Numbered from the stretch's first letter, positions 1-7,878 are shown. The stretch: DNA of 64,000 bases from Nakamurella panacisegetis (GCF_900104535.1 NZ_LT629710.1:4437501-4501500), one strand, 5' to 3'. Numbers and translations: made by a program. The notes: generated from the letters alone by a model not told the origin.

Positions 1-1
1 G

Positions 2-331
2 GTGGACGTCGACGTCGTGCTGGTCGGCCGGGCACCGGCACCGGTCGAGTCGGCGGTCTATTTCGCGGTGGCCGAGGCCCTGACCAACGCGGCCAAGCAC
101 TCCACCGCCGGGAATGCGTGGATCTGGTTGCGGCACAGTCACAACCGTCTCACCGTGTCGGTCGGTGACAACGGAATCGGAGGCGCCACGTCGACGCCGG
201 GTGGCGGATTGCACGGAATCGAGCGCCGGCTGGCAGCATTCGACGGGACGATGACCGTGGCCAGCCCGGCCGGCGGTCCGACCATCATCTCCATGGAGCT
301 GCCGTGCGTGTTGTCATCGGAGAGGATCTAG
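2..331 (+). CDS. Sensor histidine kinase, C-terminal fragment
   Basis: This is the 3' end of a sensor kinase gene that begins before the window, so the true start is not visible. The visible 109 residues form a GHKL ATPase domain: an N-box (EALTNAAKHS, about residues 25-34), a G1-type motif (DNGIGG) and a glycine-rich G2 stretch (GGGLHGIERRL). This arrangement is typical of HisKA_3/NarX-DesK-type kinases, which pair with NarL-type regulators. The next gene is such a regulator and starts 28 nt before this stop, so the two are translationally coupled and should act as one two-component system. The signal sensed cannot be told from this part. Confidence 0.85.
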   Translation: MDVDVVLVGRAPAPVESAVYFAVAEALTNAAKHSTAGNAWIWLRHSHNRLTVSVGDNGIGGATSTPGGGLHGIERRLAAFDGTMTVASPAGGPTIISMELPCVLSSERI

Positions 332-951
332 CCCTCCTGCGGGACGGGCTCATCCGGTTGCTCCGGGCCCACCAGTTCGACGTGGTCGAGGCGGTCGACA
401 ACGGTCCGGACCTGCTGCGCGCTCTGGTCGAGCACCGCCCCGACGTCGCGATCGTCGATGTCCGGATGCCGCCGACCTTCACCGACGAGGGTCTGCGAGC
501 AGCGATCGAGGCGCGGCGAGAAGTCCCCGGCCTGCCGATCCTGGTGCTGAGCCAGTACGTCGAGCAGCTGTACGCGCGGGAGCTGCTGGCCGGCGGCGGG
601 GGTGGGATCGGCTATCTGCTGAAGGACCGCATCTCGGACCTGGACCAGTTCGTCGAGGCGGTCCGGCGCGTGGCCGACGGTGGCACGGCACTGGACCCTG
701 AGGTGATCGCCCAGCTGCTGGCCCGCCCGCGGACCGCGAACCCGCTGGCCGGCCTGACCCCACGGGAGACGGAGGTCCTCGGATTGATGGCCGAGGGCCG
801 ATCGAACGCGGCGATCGCCGCCCGGATGTTCATCACGGAGAAGGCCGTCGGGAAGTACACGGCGGCGATCTTCGGGAAGCTGGACCTGCCGGTCAGCGAG
901 GACGACAACCGGCGGGTGCTGGCCGTGATCAAGTACTTGATGCCCGGATGA
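304..951 (+). CDS. NarL/FixJ-family response regulator
   Basis: This 215-residue two-domain regulator has an N-terminal receiver with acidic E7/D8, phospho-acceptor D52 (in IVDVRMPP) and conserved K107 (in LLKD). A LuxR-type helix-turn-helix follows at about residues 150-200 (LTPRETEVLGLMAEG and an IAARMFITEKAVGKY recognition helix). It should be phosphorylated by the kinase encoded just upstream and then bind DNA. It starts at GTG 304 inside the kinase 3' end, which is usual for this pairing. The receiver loop after D52 is the longer form (DEGLRAAIEARRE) seen in many actinobacterial NarL proteins. Target genes are unknown, and no operator was recognised nearby. Confidence 0.92.
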   Translation: MRVVIGEDLALLRDGLIRLLRAHQFDVVEAVDNGPDLLRALVEHRPDVAIVDVRMPPTFTDEGLRAAIEARREVPGLPILVLSQYVEQLYARELLAGGGGGIGYLLKDRISDLDQFVEAVRRVADGGTALDPEVIAQLLARPRTANPLAGLTPRETEVLGLMAEGRSNAAIAARMFITEKAVGKYTAAIFGKLDLPVSEDDNRRVLAVIKYLMPG

Positions 952-1253
952 GACCCGTCGGGCGAACGGAGTACGAAACCCGGGCTGCTCCTCGCACCTG
1001 ACGCTACGTCGCGATGCAAGGGCCGACTGGACGATGGTCGGCGGCCCGGGAATCGGGTGACTGTCCACTACTTGCCTGACCGCCGTCCCCGATGGGGAAC
1101 GGACAACGGTCCGACGTCTTGGGACGGCGGCCTAGCGGCCAGCCACCTCACGAGTCCTGTACGTCATCAACGTGGGACCACCTCCTTCCGGGTTCGATTC
1201 CGACGGTAACCGCCGTTCGAGCACCTCGCAACGAGATTTTTCAGCGTCGTCTC
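952..1253. other. Intergenic region with no gene seen
   Basis: These 302 bp lie between the convergent response regulator and DUF5709 genes. No reading frame with convincing content was found. A GGTTCGATTCC string near 1190-1201 resembles a tRNA T-loop, but the flanking bases do not form a T-stem or acceptor stem. No terminator with a T-run was seen. Confidence 0.5.
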
Positions 1254-1691
1254 TCAGTCGTCCAGGTCGCCTTCGCCGTCCCCGCCGATGACGTGGACGG
1301 CCGCCTCCTCGGCGGTGGCACCGGCCCCGTCGATCCCGATGTCGCCGGCCCAGAGATCCTTGTCGGTGTCTTCGTAGGCACCCGAGTCGGCGTCCACCAA
1401 CCGCCCCGCCCGTGCCCCGCCAACCTCGTCGCCGTACTCGGAGAAGAGGTTGTCCTCATCGCCGGCCCCGACGTCGGGCTCCTCGGCGGCGAGCAACTCG
1501 TCCAGGCTCAGCCCCTCGTGCTCTTCGGCTTCCGTTGGCACATGCACGACCGGCTCGCGGTCCGGCGGCGAGTAGCCCTCGTCCAGCGGGTCGACCAGGC
1601 CGCGGTCGAGCAGGGTGTCCGCACTGTCCAGCTGCACCGAAACATCGTCGGCAGCCTCGTTCTCGCGACCAGTTGGGTCGTCGTCGGCCAT
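1254..1691 (-). CDS. DUF5709 family protein
   Basis: This is a 145-residue, very acidic protein of the actinobacterial DUF5709 family. It is recognised from the central stretch LDRGLVDPLDEGYSPPDREP and from the Asp/Glu-rich composition, which suggests a largely disordered cytoplasmic protein. Function is unknown. The start is placed at ATG 1691 because an AAAGGA ribosome-binding site lies just before it. The frame stays open 20 codons further upstream, but that extension has no family character. It is monocistronic and points towards the response regulator gene. Confidence 0.8.
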   Translation of the reverse strand: MADDDPTGRENEAADDVSVQLDSADTLLDRGLVDPLDEGYSPPDREPVVHVPTEAEEHEGLSLDELLAAEEPDVGAGDEDNLFSEYGDEVGGARAGRLVDADSGAYEDTDKDLWAGDIGIDGAGATAEEAAVHVIGGDGEGDLDD

Positions 1692-1786
1692 GGTTGTTCC
1701 TTTCGTGAGCGCAGTGAACGCACCGGTTCTCGGCCGGCGTGCACCACCCACCGTATCTCCCGTGACGCGGCGGACGCCTCCCCCGG

Positions 1787-2170
1787 TCAGCCGTCCTGCA
1801 GCACCGAGAGCACGTTGCCGGCCGGGTCGGTGAACCAGGCGATATCGGGTCCGCGTTGATAGGAGCGACCGCGCATGATCCCCTTCTCATCCTGCGGCAT
1901 CCCGGGGTACCTGGTCATCTGGACTCCCTTGGCCGCCAACGCATCCACCACGGCGTCGATGTCGTCGACCGGAAAGTTCAGGATCGTGTAGGTGGCTGGC
2001 CGATGGTCGGCCTTGGCGTAGATCAGGGTGTCCCGGTCGCCGGCGGTGTGCAGGTGCAGCATGCCGTTCGCCTCGGTGACCGCGATGCCCAGCTTGTCCT
2101 CGTAGAATTCGCGGGCCGCGGCGATGTCATCCACCGAGAAGCCACTGAATGCCGCAGTCTGTCCGAGCAT
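1787..2170 (-). CDS. VOC (glyoxalase/bleomycin-resistance-like) protein
   Basis: This 127-residue protein has the vicinal-oxygen-chelate fold: two beta-alpha-beta-beta-beta halves, with SGFSVDDIAAAREFYEDKLG in the first and FPVDDIDAVVDALAAKGV in the second, ending in a typical WFTDPAGNVLSVLQ segment. Members bind a divalent metal and act on small molecules (glyoxalases, dioxygenases) or sequester drugs. The substrate cannot be predicted. A GGAGG ribosome-binding site precedes ATG 2170. A MarR-type regulator lies 33 nt upstream on the same strand, so the two probably form one transcript and the regulator may control this gene. Confidence 0.85.
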   Translation of the reverse strand: MLGQTAAFSGFSVDDIAAAREFYEDKLGIAVTEANGMLHLHTAGDRDTLIYAKADHRPATYTILNFPVDDIDAVVDALAAKGVQMTRYPGMPQDEKGIMRGRSYQRGPDIAWFTDPAGNVLSVLQDG

Positions 2171-2203
2171 GCCGTCCTCCGTTGGTCGTTGCCCCAGTCT
2201 GGA

Positions 2204-2761
2204 CTATCCGGTCTGGAAATCACCGGCGGGAATCGATGCCGCTCGGATCCGATCGCTCCGGCACGGGTCGTCCGTGGCGCCGGCGGCCTCGATCTCGGCG
2301 CATCCGTCGGCCTTGAGGCGGGCCCCGACGGCCTCCGCGATCTCGGCGAACGCGACCAGCTGGTTCGGCGTCAGCAGGTCGATGAAGTACGACCGAACCG
2401 CGTTGACGTGACCGGGCGCCGCCTGCACGATGGCGGCCCGTCCGGTGTCGGTCAGCTTGATGAACGCGCCCCGCCCATCGGTCGGGCACTCCTCCCGCGA
2501 GACCAGTGACCGGGATTCCATCCGCCGGATGTGGTGGGACAGCCGGCTTTTCTCCCACCCGATGGCCTGCACCAGGTCGCGCGCCCGCAGTTGCTGCTCC
2601 GGCGCCTCGGACAGCTGCACCAGGACTGCGTAGTCGGCGTTGGACAGGTTCGAGTCGCGGGAGAGCTGTCGATTCAGGGCGGCGGAGAGCGGCATGTTGA
2701 GGTGCTGCAGGGCCCGCCAGGCCCTGGATTCCTCGTTGTTGAGCCACTTCGTTTCCGTCAC
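2204..2761 (-). CDS. MarR-family transcriptional regulator
   Basis: This 185-residue winged-helix protein has helix-turn-helix and wing elements at about residues 45-100 (ARDLVQAIGWEKSRLSHHIRRMESRSLVSREECPTDGRG), followed by dimerisation helices (LTPNQLVAFAEIAEAV). The Asp-x-Arg-Gly wing motif (TDGRG) is typical of MarR. The frame is open up to ATG 2797, but GTG 2761 is preferred because a TACGAT -10 element ends 6 nt before it, giving a leaderless transcript, and because the family fold begins there. A dyad overlapping the promoter could be its own operator. It probably regulates itself and the downstream VOC gene. The ligand is unknown. Confidence 0.85.
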   Translation of the reverse strand: MTETKWLNNEESRAWRALQHLNMPLSAALNRQLSRDSNLSNADYAVLVQLSEAPEQQLRARDLVQAIGWEKSRLSHHIRRMESRSLVSREECPTDGRGAFIKLTDTGRAAIVQAAPGHVNAVRSYFIDLLTPNQLVAFAEIAEAVGARLKADGCAEIEAAGATDDPCRSDRIRAASIPAGDFQTG

Positions 2762-2767
2762 ACCATG

Positions 2768-2795
2768 ATCGTACGTGATTGGTTGATGCATCACC
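2768..2795 (-). promoter_or_regulatory. Putative MarR promoter with dyad operator
   Basis: On the minus strand a TACGAT hexamer (2773-2768) fits the actinobacterial TANNNT -10 pattern and lies 6 nt before GTG 2761. Upstream, 2781-2795 holds a near-perfect inverted repeat with core TGATGCATCA in the -35 area, a usual place for a MarR-type operator. The -35 hexamer itself is weak. Confidence 0.4.
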
Positions 2796-2872
2796 ATGGC
2801 TCGGATACGAACGGTCTGTGACGCTCCTCGCCTGGCACCGGCAAAATCAGCGGTCGCCGAGCCCGTGCGCCG

Positions 2873-2914
2873 AAAAAAGCTCCGGCCCCGGAGTCGAAGG
2901 ACCCGGGGCCGGAG
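2873..2914 (-). terminator. Rho-independent terminator of ndh
   Basis: A 12-bp perfect stem (CTCCGGCCCCGG at 2880-2891 with its complement at 2903-2914) encloses an 11-nt loop. Read on the minus strand, the stem is followed one base later by six T residues (2878-2873). It lies 22 bp past the ndh stop codon and fits an intrinsic terminator for that gene. Confidence 0.85.
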
Positions 2915-2935
2915 ACGGAACGACGGTGCGGATGC

Positions 2936-4249
2936 CTACTTGGTGATCTCACCCTCGCCGCGCTGCTCGAACACCGGCACGTCACCGACGATCGGGTTGG
3001 TCCGGCGCGACGGGGCCAGGTACTTGGTGAACAGGTTGACGAAGGTGGCCAACCGGTTCCGGTTGCCCAGCAGCAGCCAGATGTGCAGCAGCATCCAGGT
3101 CAGCCAGGCCAGGGTGCCGGTGTACTTGATGGACTTGCCGGCAAGCTTGATGTCCACGACGGCGGCGCGGCGGCCGATCGTGGCCATGGTGCCCTTGTCG
3201 TGGTACTTGAAGCCGTGCAACGGGCGTCCGGCGATCAGGGAGGCGATGCCCTTGCCGATGTGCAGGCCCTGCTGTTGCGCCGGGGTGCCCAGCTGCGGCA
3301 GCGGATCCGGCGTGACCGCCAGGTCTCCGGCCGCGAAGATGTTCTTGACGCCGATGACGCGCAGTTCGTTGTCGACGGTGATCCGGCCGCCGCGGCCCTG
3401 GGGAAGGCCCCAGCCGGCGACGGCCTTCGGGATCGTCACGCCGGTGGCCCAGACGATCACGCCGGCCTTGAGGAACTCGCCGGTCCCGAACTCCACTCCG
3501 TCCGGGCGGACCTCGGCCACCGAGGTGCCCAGCTTGAGCTCGACGCCGCGCTCGCGCAGGGCGCGGGCGGCGAACTCCTGCAACTTCACGTCGAACGGGC
3601 CGAGAACCTTGTTGGTCATCTCGACCAGCACGATGTGGGTGCGCCGCGGGTCCAGTTCGGGGTAGATCGACGCCATCGCGTCGTTGCGGAGCTCGGCCAG
3701 CGCGCCGGCCATCTCGACCCCGGTCGGGCCGGCACCGACGACGACGATGGACAGGTCCTCTCCGGTGGCCGAGGCGGCGGCGTGTTCGAGGTTGGTGAAG
3801 ATGCTGTCGCGCAGCTTGAGGGCCTGGGCGCGGGTGTAGATCGCCATCGTGTTCTCTTCGGCGCCCTTGGTGCCGAAGTAGTTCGTCGTGGCGCCGGTGC
3901 ACAGCACCAGGTAGTCGTAGGCCATCTCGCCGCCGTCACCGAAGGTGATCCGCTGCTTCTCGTGGTCCAGACCGACGACCTCGCCCTGACGGAAGCTGAC
4001 GTTCCGCTGCGACATGCGCGCGGCACGCAGGAAGAAGGTGACGTCGCCGGGGTTCAGGCCGGCCGTGGCCACCTGGTACAGCAACGGCTGGAAGGCGTTG
4101 TAGGTGTGACGGTCCACCAGCGTGATGTCGACATCGGCTTTGCGCAGACCGCGCAACGTCATCAACCCGGCCATGCCACCGCCGACGATGACGACGTGGG
4201 GGCGCCTCCGGGCCGTGACGATCCGAACGGGTGCGCTGCTGTCTGTCAT
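2936..4249 (-). CDS. ndh: Type II NADH dehydrogenase (NDH-2)
   Basis: This 437-residue flavoprotein oxidises NADH and reduces menaquinone at the inner face of the membrane without pumping protons. The N-terminal FAD-binding Rossmann motif is VIVGGGMAGLMTLRGL (about residues 20-35), followed by the NDH-2 signature FQPLLYQVATAGLNPGD. A second Rossmann motif for NADH is VVVGAGPTGVEMAGALAEL, and NIFAAGDLA near residue 305 closes the FAD site. The C-terminal amphipathic/hydrophobic segment (LTWMLLHIWLLLG) is the usual membrane anchor. An AGGAGG site precedes ATG 4249. The gene is monocistronic with its own terminator. Length and motifs are normal for the family. Confidence 0.95.
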   Translation of the reverse strand: MTDSSAPVRIVTARRRPHVVIVGGGMAGLMTLRGLRKADVDITLVDRHTYNAFQPLLYQVATAGLNPGDVTFFLRAARMSQRNVSFRQGEVVGLDHEKQRITFGDGGEMAYDYLVLCTGATTNYFGTKGAEENTMAIYTRAQALKLRDSIFTNLEHAAASATGEDLSIVVVGAGPTGVEMAGALAELRNDAMASIYPELDPRRTHIVLVEMTNKVLGPFDVKLQEFAARALRERGVELKLGTSVAEVRPDGVEFGTGEFLKAGVIVWATGVTIPKAVAGWGLPQGRGGRITVDNELRVIGVKNIFAAGDLAVTPDPLPQLGTPAQQQGLHIGKGIASLIAGRPLHGFKYHDKGTMATIGRRAAVVDIKLAGKSIKYTGTLAWLTWMLLHIWLLLGNRNRLATFVNLFTKYLAPSRRTNPIVGDVPVFEQRGEGEITK

Positions 4250-4460
4250 CTTGCCGATCCTCCTGATGGTTGATTCGCGCCGACCGAACGCCGCATGCGA
4301 AAGGCTTCGCCGACAAACGGAGCACGTTAGGGCTCTTTGTGCTGGCCGGCGTCATTGAAGGCCTACATCACGTGCCGCCCGGACAAGGGTCAGCCGTCAA
4401 ATTCTGGCACATCTTCGGGGCACCGATTTCACGCACTCGTGTCGGCCGACCCCGATCGCC

Positions 4461-5189
4461 TCAGTCGGTCCGCTGCCCGGCCCGGGCGACCGAGGCATCC
4501 CGGCGAACCTCGTCGTGGTTGCCGGGCAGGCTGGCCCAGGCGAACGCGGCGAGCAACAGCATGTCCAGCGTGACGGCCACGGCCTGCCACATGGCCCAGG
4601 AATGCGGCGCGTCGAGGCCGGGCGTCGCCACTCCGGCCGCCGAGACCAGGACCATGACCAGGGCCACCGCCCCGAGTACGACGAAGATCCACGCGGAGCG
4701 CCGTAACCAGGCACAGGCATGGTCCATGGCCAGGGCCATGCCGATCGGGAGTGCGACCAACGCCAGGATCGACGCTCCCATGTGCACTTTCGCGTGGAAC
4801 GACTGCTGCAAGCCGCCGGCATCGGTGCGCACTATGCCCATCAACACCAGCCCGAAGCTGCCTGCTCCGAGCCAGTACCCAACATGGTGCTCGTTCATGC
4901 TCCCGCCGGCGCGCAAGGTCAGCGCGGCCAGCGCCACGACGGCCGTCCAGGTGGTGAAGACCCAACCACGAGGACCGACGCCGTACTGCGACACCGAGAC
5001 ATCCGGCGGGAAGAAGTCATGGTTGAGGTATTGGATGAGCAAGCAGAGCACCAGGCTGGCGACGGCCGCCACCCGACCGACGATCAGCAGGTTCTCCGAC
5101 GTGCGAGCAGCGCCCGCACTCACGGGCTGGCCTGCCAGGTCCACCGGCGACGAGGTCACCCCTTCATCATCCCGCCTCGGGCCATCCAC
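4461..5189 (-). CDS. DUF998 family integral membrane protein
   Basis: This 242-residue protein has about six hydrophobic segments, such as VAAVASLVLCLLIQYL, WTAVVALAALTL, ILALVALPIGMALAM and WIFVVLGAVALVMVLVSAAG. It has the DUF998-type first loop (NHDFFPPDVSVSQYGVGPRGW), including the conserved SxYG..P..W element. Function is unknown. The start is uncertain: ATG 5189 or GTG 5159 (10 codons later) would both leave all membrane segments intact. It lies alone between ndh and the P1 peptidase gene, on the same strand as both, with 211 bp before ndh. Confidence 0.75.
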   Translation of the reverse strand: MDGPRRDDEGVTSSPVDLAGQPVSAGAARTSENLLIVGRVAAVASLVLCLLIQYLNHDFFPPDVSVSQYGVGPRGWVFTTWTAVVALAALTLRAGGSMNEHHVGYWLGAGSFGLVLMGIVRTDAGGLQQSFHAKVHMGASILALVALPIGMALAMDHACAWLRRSAWIFVVLGAVALVMVLVSAAGVATPGLDAPHSWAMWQAVAVTLDMLLLAAFAWASLPGNHDEVRRDASVARAGQRTD

Positions 5190-5226
5190 CGCCGCACCTA
5201 GCCCTGTGATGTCGGACCGGCCACGG

Positions 5227-6270
5227 CTACATCACCGCAGACGGGACCAGATCTCGATAGCTGCGCCACATTCCGGCCGGCGTCTGCACGGTGTCAGCGG
5301 TGAGGAGACCACGGACCAGCGCTCGGGTCACGACATCGGCTGCGGCGCACAGAATGTGGTGGAACCCGATCGGATCCGGGACCGGGCCGTCGGGTAGGGA
5401 CGCGGCGAATAGCGTGTCGCCGTCGAACTGGGTGTGCACCGGGTTGAGCGCGCGGGCCAGGCCGTCGTGGGCTGTCGCGGCCATCTTCGCGCACTGGGCC
5501 TTGGTCAGCGACGCGCTGGTGGCGACCACCCCGATCGTGGTGTCGGTGATCGACGGAGTGCGAAGCTCCGGCCCGGCGGCCGCGATGACGGCCGCGATCG
5601 CGTCCCGGTCACCCTCGGAGGGGCGCCGGAGGGTCGGCCCGTCCGCGGCCAGCAGCAGGCGGGCGCCGAGCAGTTCCCCGGTCCGCGGATCGATCGGCGA
5701 GCCGACCGCGTTGGTGACCACCAGGGCGGCGACCACCGTCCCGTCGGGGAGGGTCGCCGACGCGGTACCCAGCCCGCCCTTGATGCCGGCCGTCACCGCA
5801 CCGAGACCGGCTCCGACACAACCCATCTGGACCTTCCCGCCCGCGGCCGACGTCGCCCGACGGCCGAACTCCGGGCCGGGTCGGGCGTCGAACCGGCCAC
5901 CCCGGCCCAGGTCGAAGATGACCGCCGCCGGCACGATGGGCACCACACCCTCGATGCCCGGGAGTTCCACCCCGACCCCGGCCGCACCCAGAGTGGTCGC
6001 GACCCCGTCGGCGGCGGCCAGGCCGTAGGCGCTCCCGCCGGTCAGGACGACTGCGTGGATCCGCTGGGCGGTCGCCGTGGGATGTAGCAGATCCGTTTCC
6101 CGCGTGCCGGGCGCCCCGCCTCGCACGTCGACCCCGGCCGTCATCCCGCCGTCCGGCGCCAGGACGACGGTGGTGCCGGTCAGGTGGCCGTCGTCGCGGC
6201 GGTCGAACTGCCCGACGCGCAGTCCCGCGACGTCGAGCAACGAGTTGGTCGGTCCGGCCGGGTACTCCAT
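5227..6270 (-). CDS. P1 family peptidase (DmpA/NylC-like)
   Basis: This 347-residue N-terminal-nucleophile hydrolase is of the P1 (DmpA, S58) type. Known members are made as one chain that cleaves itself and then act as aminopeptidases, beta-peptidyl aminopeptidases or nylon-oligomer hydrolases. Supporting segments are the N-terminal NSLLDVAGLRVGQ, LTGGSAYGLAAADGV, and a glycine-rich GCVGAGLGAVTAGIKGGLG. The element DTTIGVVATSASLTK carries the Thr expected to be the self-cleavage nucleophile; the preceding residue is Asp, where NylC, as I recall, has Asn. ATG 6270 shares one base with the stop of the M20 gene, so the two are translationally coupled. The longer open frame upstream is only a shadow of the M20 gene. 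Confidence 0.85.
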   Translation of the reverse strand: MEYPAGPTNSLLDVAGLRVGQFDRRDDGHLTGTTVVLAPDGGMTAGVDVRGGAPGTRETDLLHPTATAQRIHAVVLTGGSAYGLAAADGVATTLGAAGVGVELPGIEGVVPIVPAAVIFDLGRGGRFDARPGPEFGRRATSAAGGKVQMGCVGAGLGAVTAGIKGGLGTASATLPDGTVVAALVVTNAVGSPIDPRTGELLGARLLLAADGPTLRRPSEGDRDAIAAVIAAAGPELRTPSITDTTIGVVATSASLTKAQCAKMAATAHDGLARALNPVHTQFDGDTLFAASLPDGPVPDPIGFHHILCAAADVVTRALVRGLLTADTVQTPAGMWRSYRDLVPSAVM

Positions 6271-7466
6271 CAGTTCGGCCGCGGAGCGTCCAGGAAGCGC
6301 AGGGCCGCCTCGATGTAGACCTCGGTGCAGGTCAGGATGTCCTCGACTGCCACGAACTCGTCCTTGGTGTGGGCGATCCATTTGCCGCCCGGCCCGTAGA
6401 CCACCGTTTCCAGCCCCGCGTCCCTGGTCAGGATCGTGCCGTCGGTGGTACCGGGCACTCCGCCCAGGACGGCCGGACGTCCGGTCACGGTCTCGTGGGC
6501 GAGCACGAGGGCGCGGACCACGTCGGCGGTTTCCGGGGTGTTCACCGGCGGGCGGTCGTCGATGACCGTGATCGCGACGGTCAGGCCGGCGTCGTCGGCG
6601 ATCTGCTCCGCGAGCCGGGTGATCAGGTGCAGAAGGCCCTGATGGCCGACGCCCGGGATGGTGCGGATGTCGAGCCAGACCGACGCCGACGCCGGAATGA
6701 CGTTGACCTGGCTGGGATCGCCGGCCGCCAGCACCGTGGGCGTCAGGTAGAAGTTGCCCAGATGCGGGTGGCTCCCGACGGATTCGCTGATCTGACGCTC
6801 CAACTCCGACAGGCCCATCAGCAGTGATCCCAATGCCGGCAACGAGTTGCGGCCCTGGTGGGGCATCGCGCCGTGCGCCATCACACCCTGCAGGTCGACG
6901 CGCATCCGGATCGCCCCCTTGGCCACCGCGCAGACCTCGCCGCCCTCGGGTTCGCAGACGATGACACCGTCGATGCCGGACCCGGCCAGGTCGGACCGGG
7001 CGAAGTCTTTGGCGCCCAACATCATTCCCTCCTCGTCGGCGAGTATGCCGACGATGATCCGCCCGGGGAAGCCCTGCTGCTGGACCGCCCGCGCAGCGTG
7101 GATCATCGCGGCCACACCGGCCTTCATGTCGGCCGAGCCGCGTCCGAGCAACCGGCCGTCGACGACGTCCCCCGAGTACGGCGGGAACGACCACGAGTCG
7201 ACCTCACCCGGAGTCACGACGTCGACGTGACCTTCGAACATCAGCGTGCGCCCGGGGCCCGTTCCGTCGATGACGGCGACCACATTGGGCCGGCCACACT
7301 CGACGTCGTCCACCGTCACCGCCCACCCGAAGCCACGCATGGTGTCGGCCAACAGTGCGGCCGCGGCCGTCTCGACCTCCTCGACCCCGGGGGCGACGGC
7401 GGTCGGCAGTCGCACCAGCGCCTGGGCCAGGGCGACGACGGCGTCAACATCAAATGCGCGAGTCAT
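6270..7466 (-). CDS. M20 family metallohydrolase (ArgE/DapE-like)
   Basis: This 398-residue zinc-dependent amidohydrolase/peptidase has the metal-site motifs FEGHVDVVTPG (first His and Asp), GRGSADMKAG (bridging Asp) and ILADEEGMM (catalytic Glu plus ligand Glu), then CEPEGGE. A central dimerisation domain with GVMAHGAMPHQGRNS is present. The family includes acetylornithine deacetylase, succinyl-diaminopimelate desuccinylase and carboxypeptidase G2; which substrate is used here cannot be read from the sequence. The coupled downstream P1 peptidase suggests joint hydrolysis of an unusual peptide or N-acyl amino acid. The gene starts at ATG 7466 and is not near arginine or lysine biosynthesis genes. 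Confidence 0.88.
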   Translation of the reverse strand: MTRAFDVDAVVALAQALVRLPTAVAPGVEEVETAAAALLADTMRGFGWAVTVDDVECGRPNVVAVIDGTGPGRTLMFEGHVDVVTPGEVDSWSFPPYSGDVVDGRLLGRGSADMKAGVAAMIHAARAVQQQGFPGRIIVGILADEEGMMLGAKDFARSDLAGSGIDGVIVCEPEGGEVCAVAKGAIRMRVDLQGVMAHGAMPHQGRNSLPALGSLLMGLSELERQISESVGSHPHLGNFYLTPTVLAAGDPSQVNVIPASASVWLDIRTIPGVGHQGLLHLITRLAEQIADDAGLTVAITVIDDRPPVNTPETADVVRALVLAHETVTGRPAVLGGVPGTTDGTILTRDAGLETVVYGPGGKWIAHTKDEFVAVEDILTCTEVYIEAALRFLDAPRPN

Positions 7467-7550
7467 GTGGCCGATCTTGCCCTACTGGCCGTCCGCGTCG
7501 CCCCGGTTCGTCGGCCGCCGCGTCAGGCTGCCGCGCGGGCCGACTGGACG

Positions 7551-7582
7551 CGTGGGCTGGCTGCCGCGTGGGCTGGCTGTCG
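7551..7582. repeat. 16-bp tandem repeat, two units
   Basis: Two adjacent units, CGTGGGCTGGCTGCCG (7551-7566) and CGTGGGCTGGCTGTCG (7567-7582), differ at one base. The second unit runs straight into the first 80-bp dyad element, which also begins with CGTGG. It is noncoding. Confidence 0.75.
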
Positions 7583-7661
7583 CGTGGATCAAGTTCGCAG
7601 GCATGGATGAACTTGTTCACTTCTGACTCATCGGTCCCAAACCGGTGAAGTTGATCCATGC
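7582..7661. repeat. 80-bp dyad element, copy 1
   Basis: This noncoding element is bounded by near-perfect 15-bp inverted ends (GCGTGGATCAAGTTC and GAAGTTGATCCATGC). It is about 84 percent identical (67 of 80 positions by eye) to the copy at 7711-7790. Most differences are in the middle, while the ends and the inner GATGAACTTGTTCACTT segment are conserved. It could fold into one long hairpin. It may be a REP/MITE-like repeat or a tandemly repeated binding site. Confidence 0.75.
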
Positions 7662-7710
7662 GGTCGGATTCGCCTGGTGCGACGGCTACGGCCGTGGATG
7701 GGCGTGTCCG

Positions 7711-7790
7711 GCGTGGATCAACTTCGCAGGCATGGATGAACTTGTTCACTTGCGTCCCGCGGGTCCCAGAAGCGTGAAGTTGATCCACGC
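7711..7790. repeat. 80-bp dyad element, copy 2
   Basis: This is the second copy of the element at 7582-7661, in the same orientation and offset by 129 bp. Its 15-bp ends are a perfect inverted repeat (GCGTGGATCAACTTC with GAAGTTGATCCACGC). It ends 53 bp before the -35 of the DUF222/HNH gene. No reading frame fits it. Confidence 0.75.
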
Positions 7791-7843
7791 CGCGCGACCA
7801 GGAGCGAGCCACGAAGGGCACGGGGGCTGATCTGCGGAAAGTC

Positions 7844-7872
7844 TTGAACCTGCGTTCGAACACCTGTACTAT
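7844..7872 (+). promoter_or_regulatory. LexA-type (SOS) promoter of the DUF222/HNH gene
   Basis: TTGAAC (7844-7849) and TACTAT (7867-7872) are separated by exactly 17 bp, a good -35/-10 pair. The -10 ends 6 nt before ATG 7879, so the transcript would be leaderless. Between and over the -10 lies TCGAAC-ACCT-GTACTA (7856-7871), matching 10 of 12 specified bases of the mycobacterial SOS box TCGAAC-N4-GTTCGA. Several 13E12 genes are known LexA targets in M. tuberculosis, which supports the reading. Confidence 0.65.
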
Positions 7873-7878
7873 TGAGTC

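Noticed and set aside
1180-1210. tRNA-like T-loop string GGTTCGATTCC
   Set aside because: Flanking bases do not pair into a T-stem, and no acceptor stem or anticodon arm can be drawn.
5227-7194. One long frame covering both the P1 peptidase and part of the M20 gene
   Set aside because: The upstream third is an out-of-frame reading of the M20 gene; the real P1 start is ATG 6270, coupled to the M20 stop.
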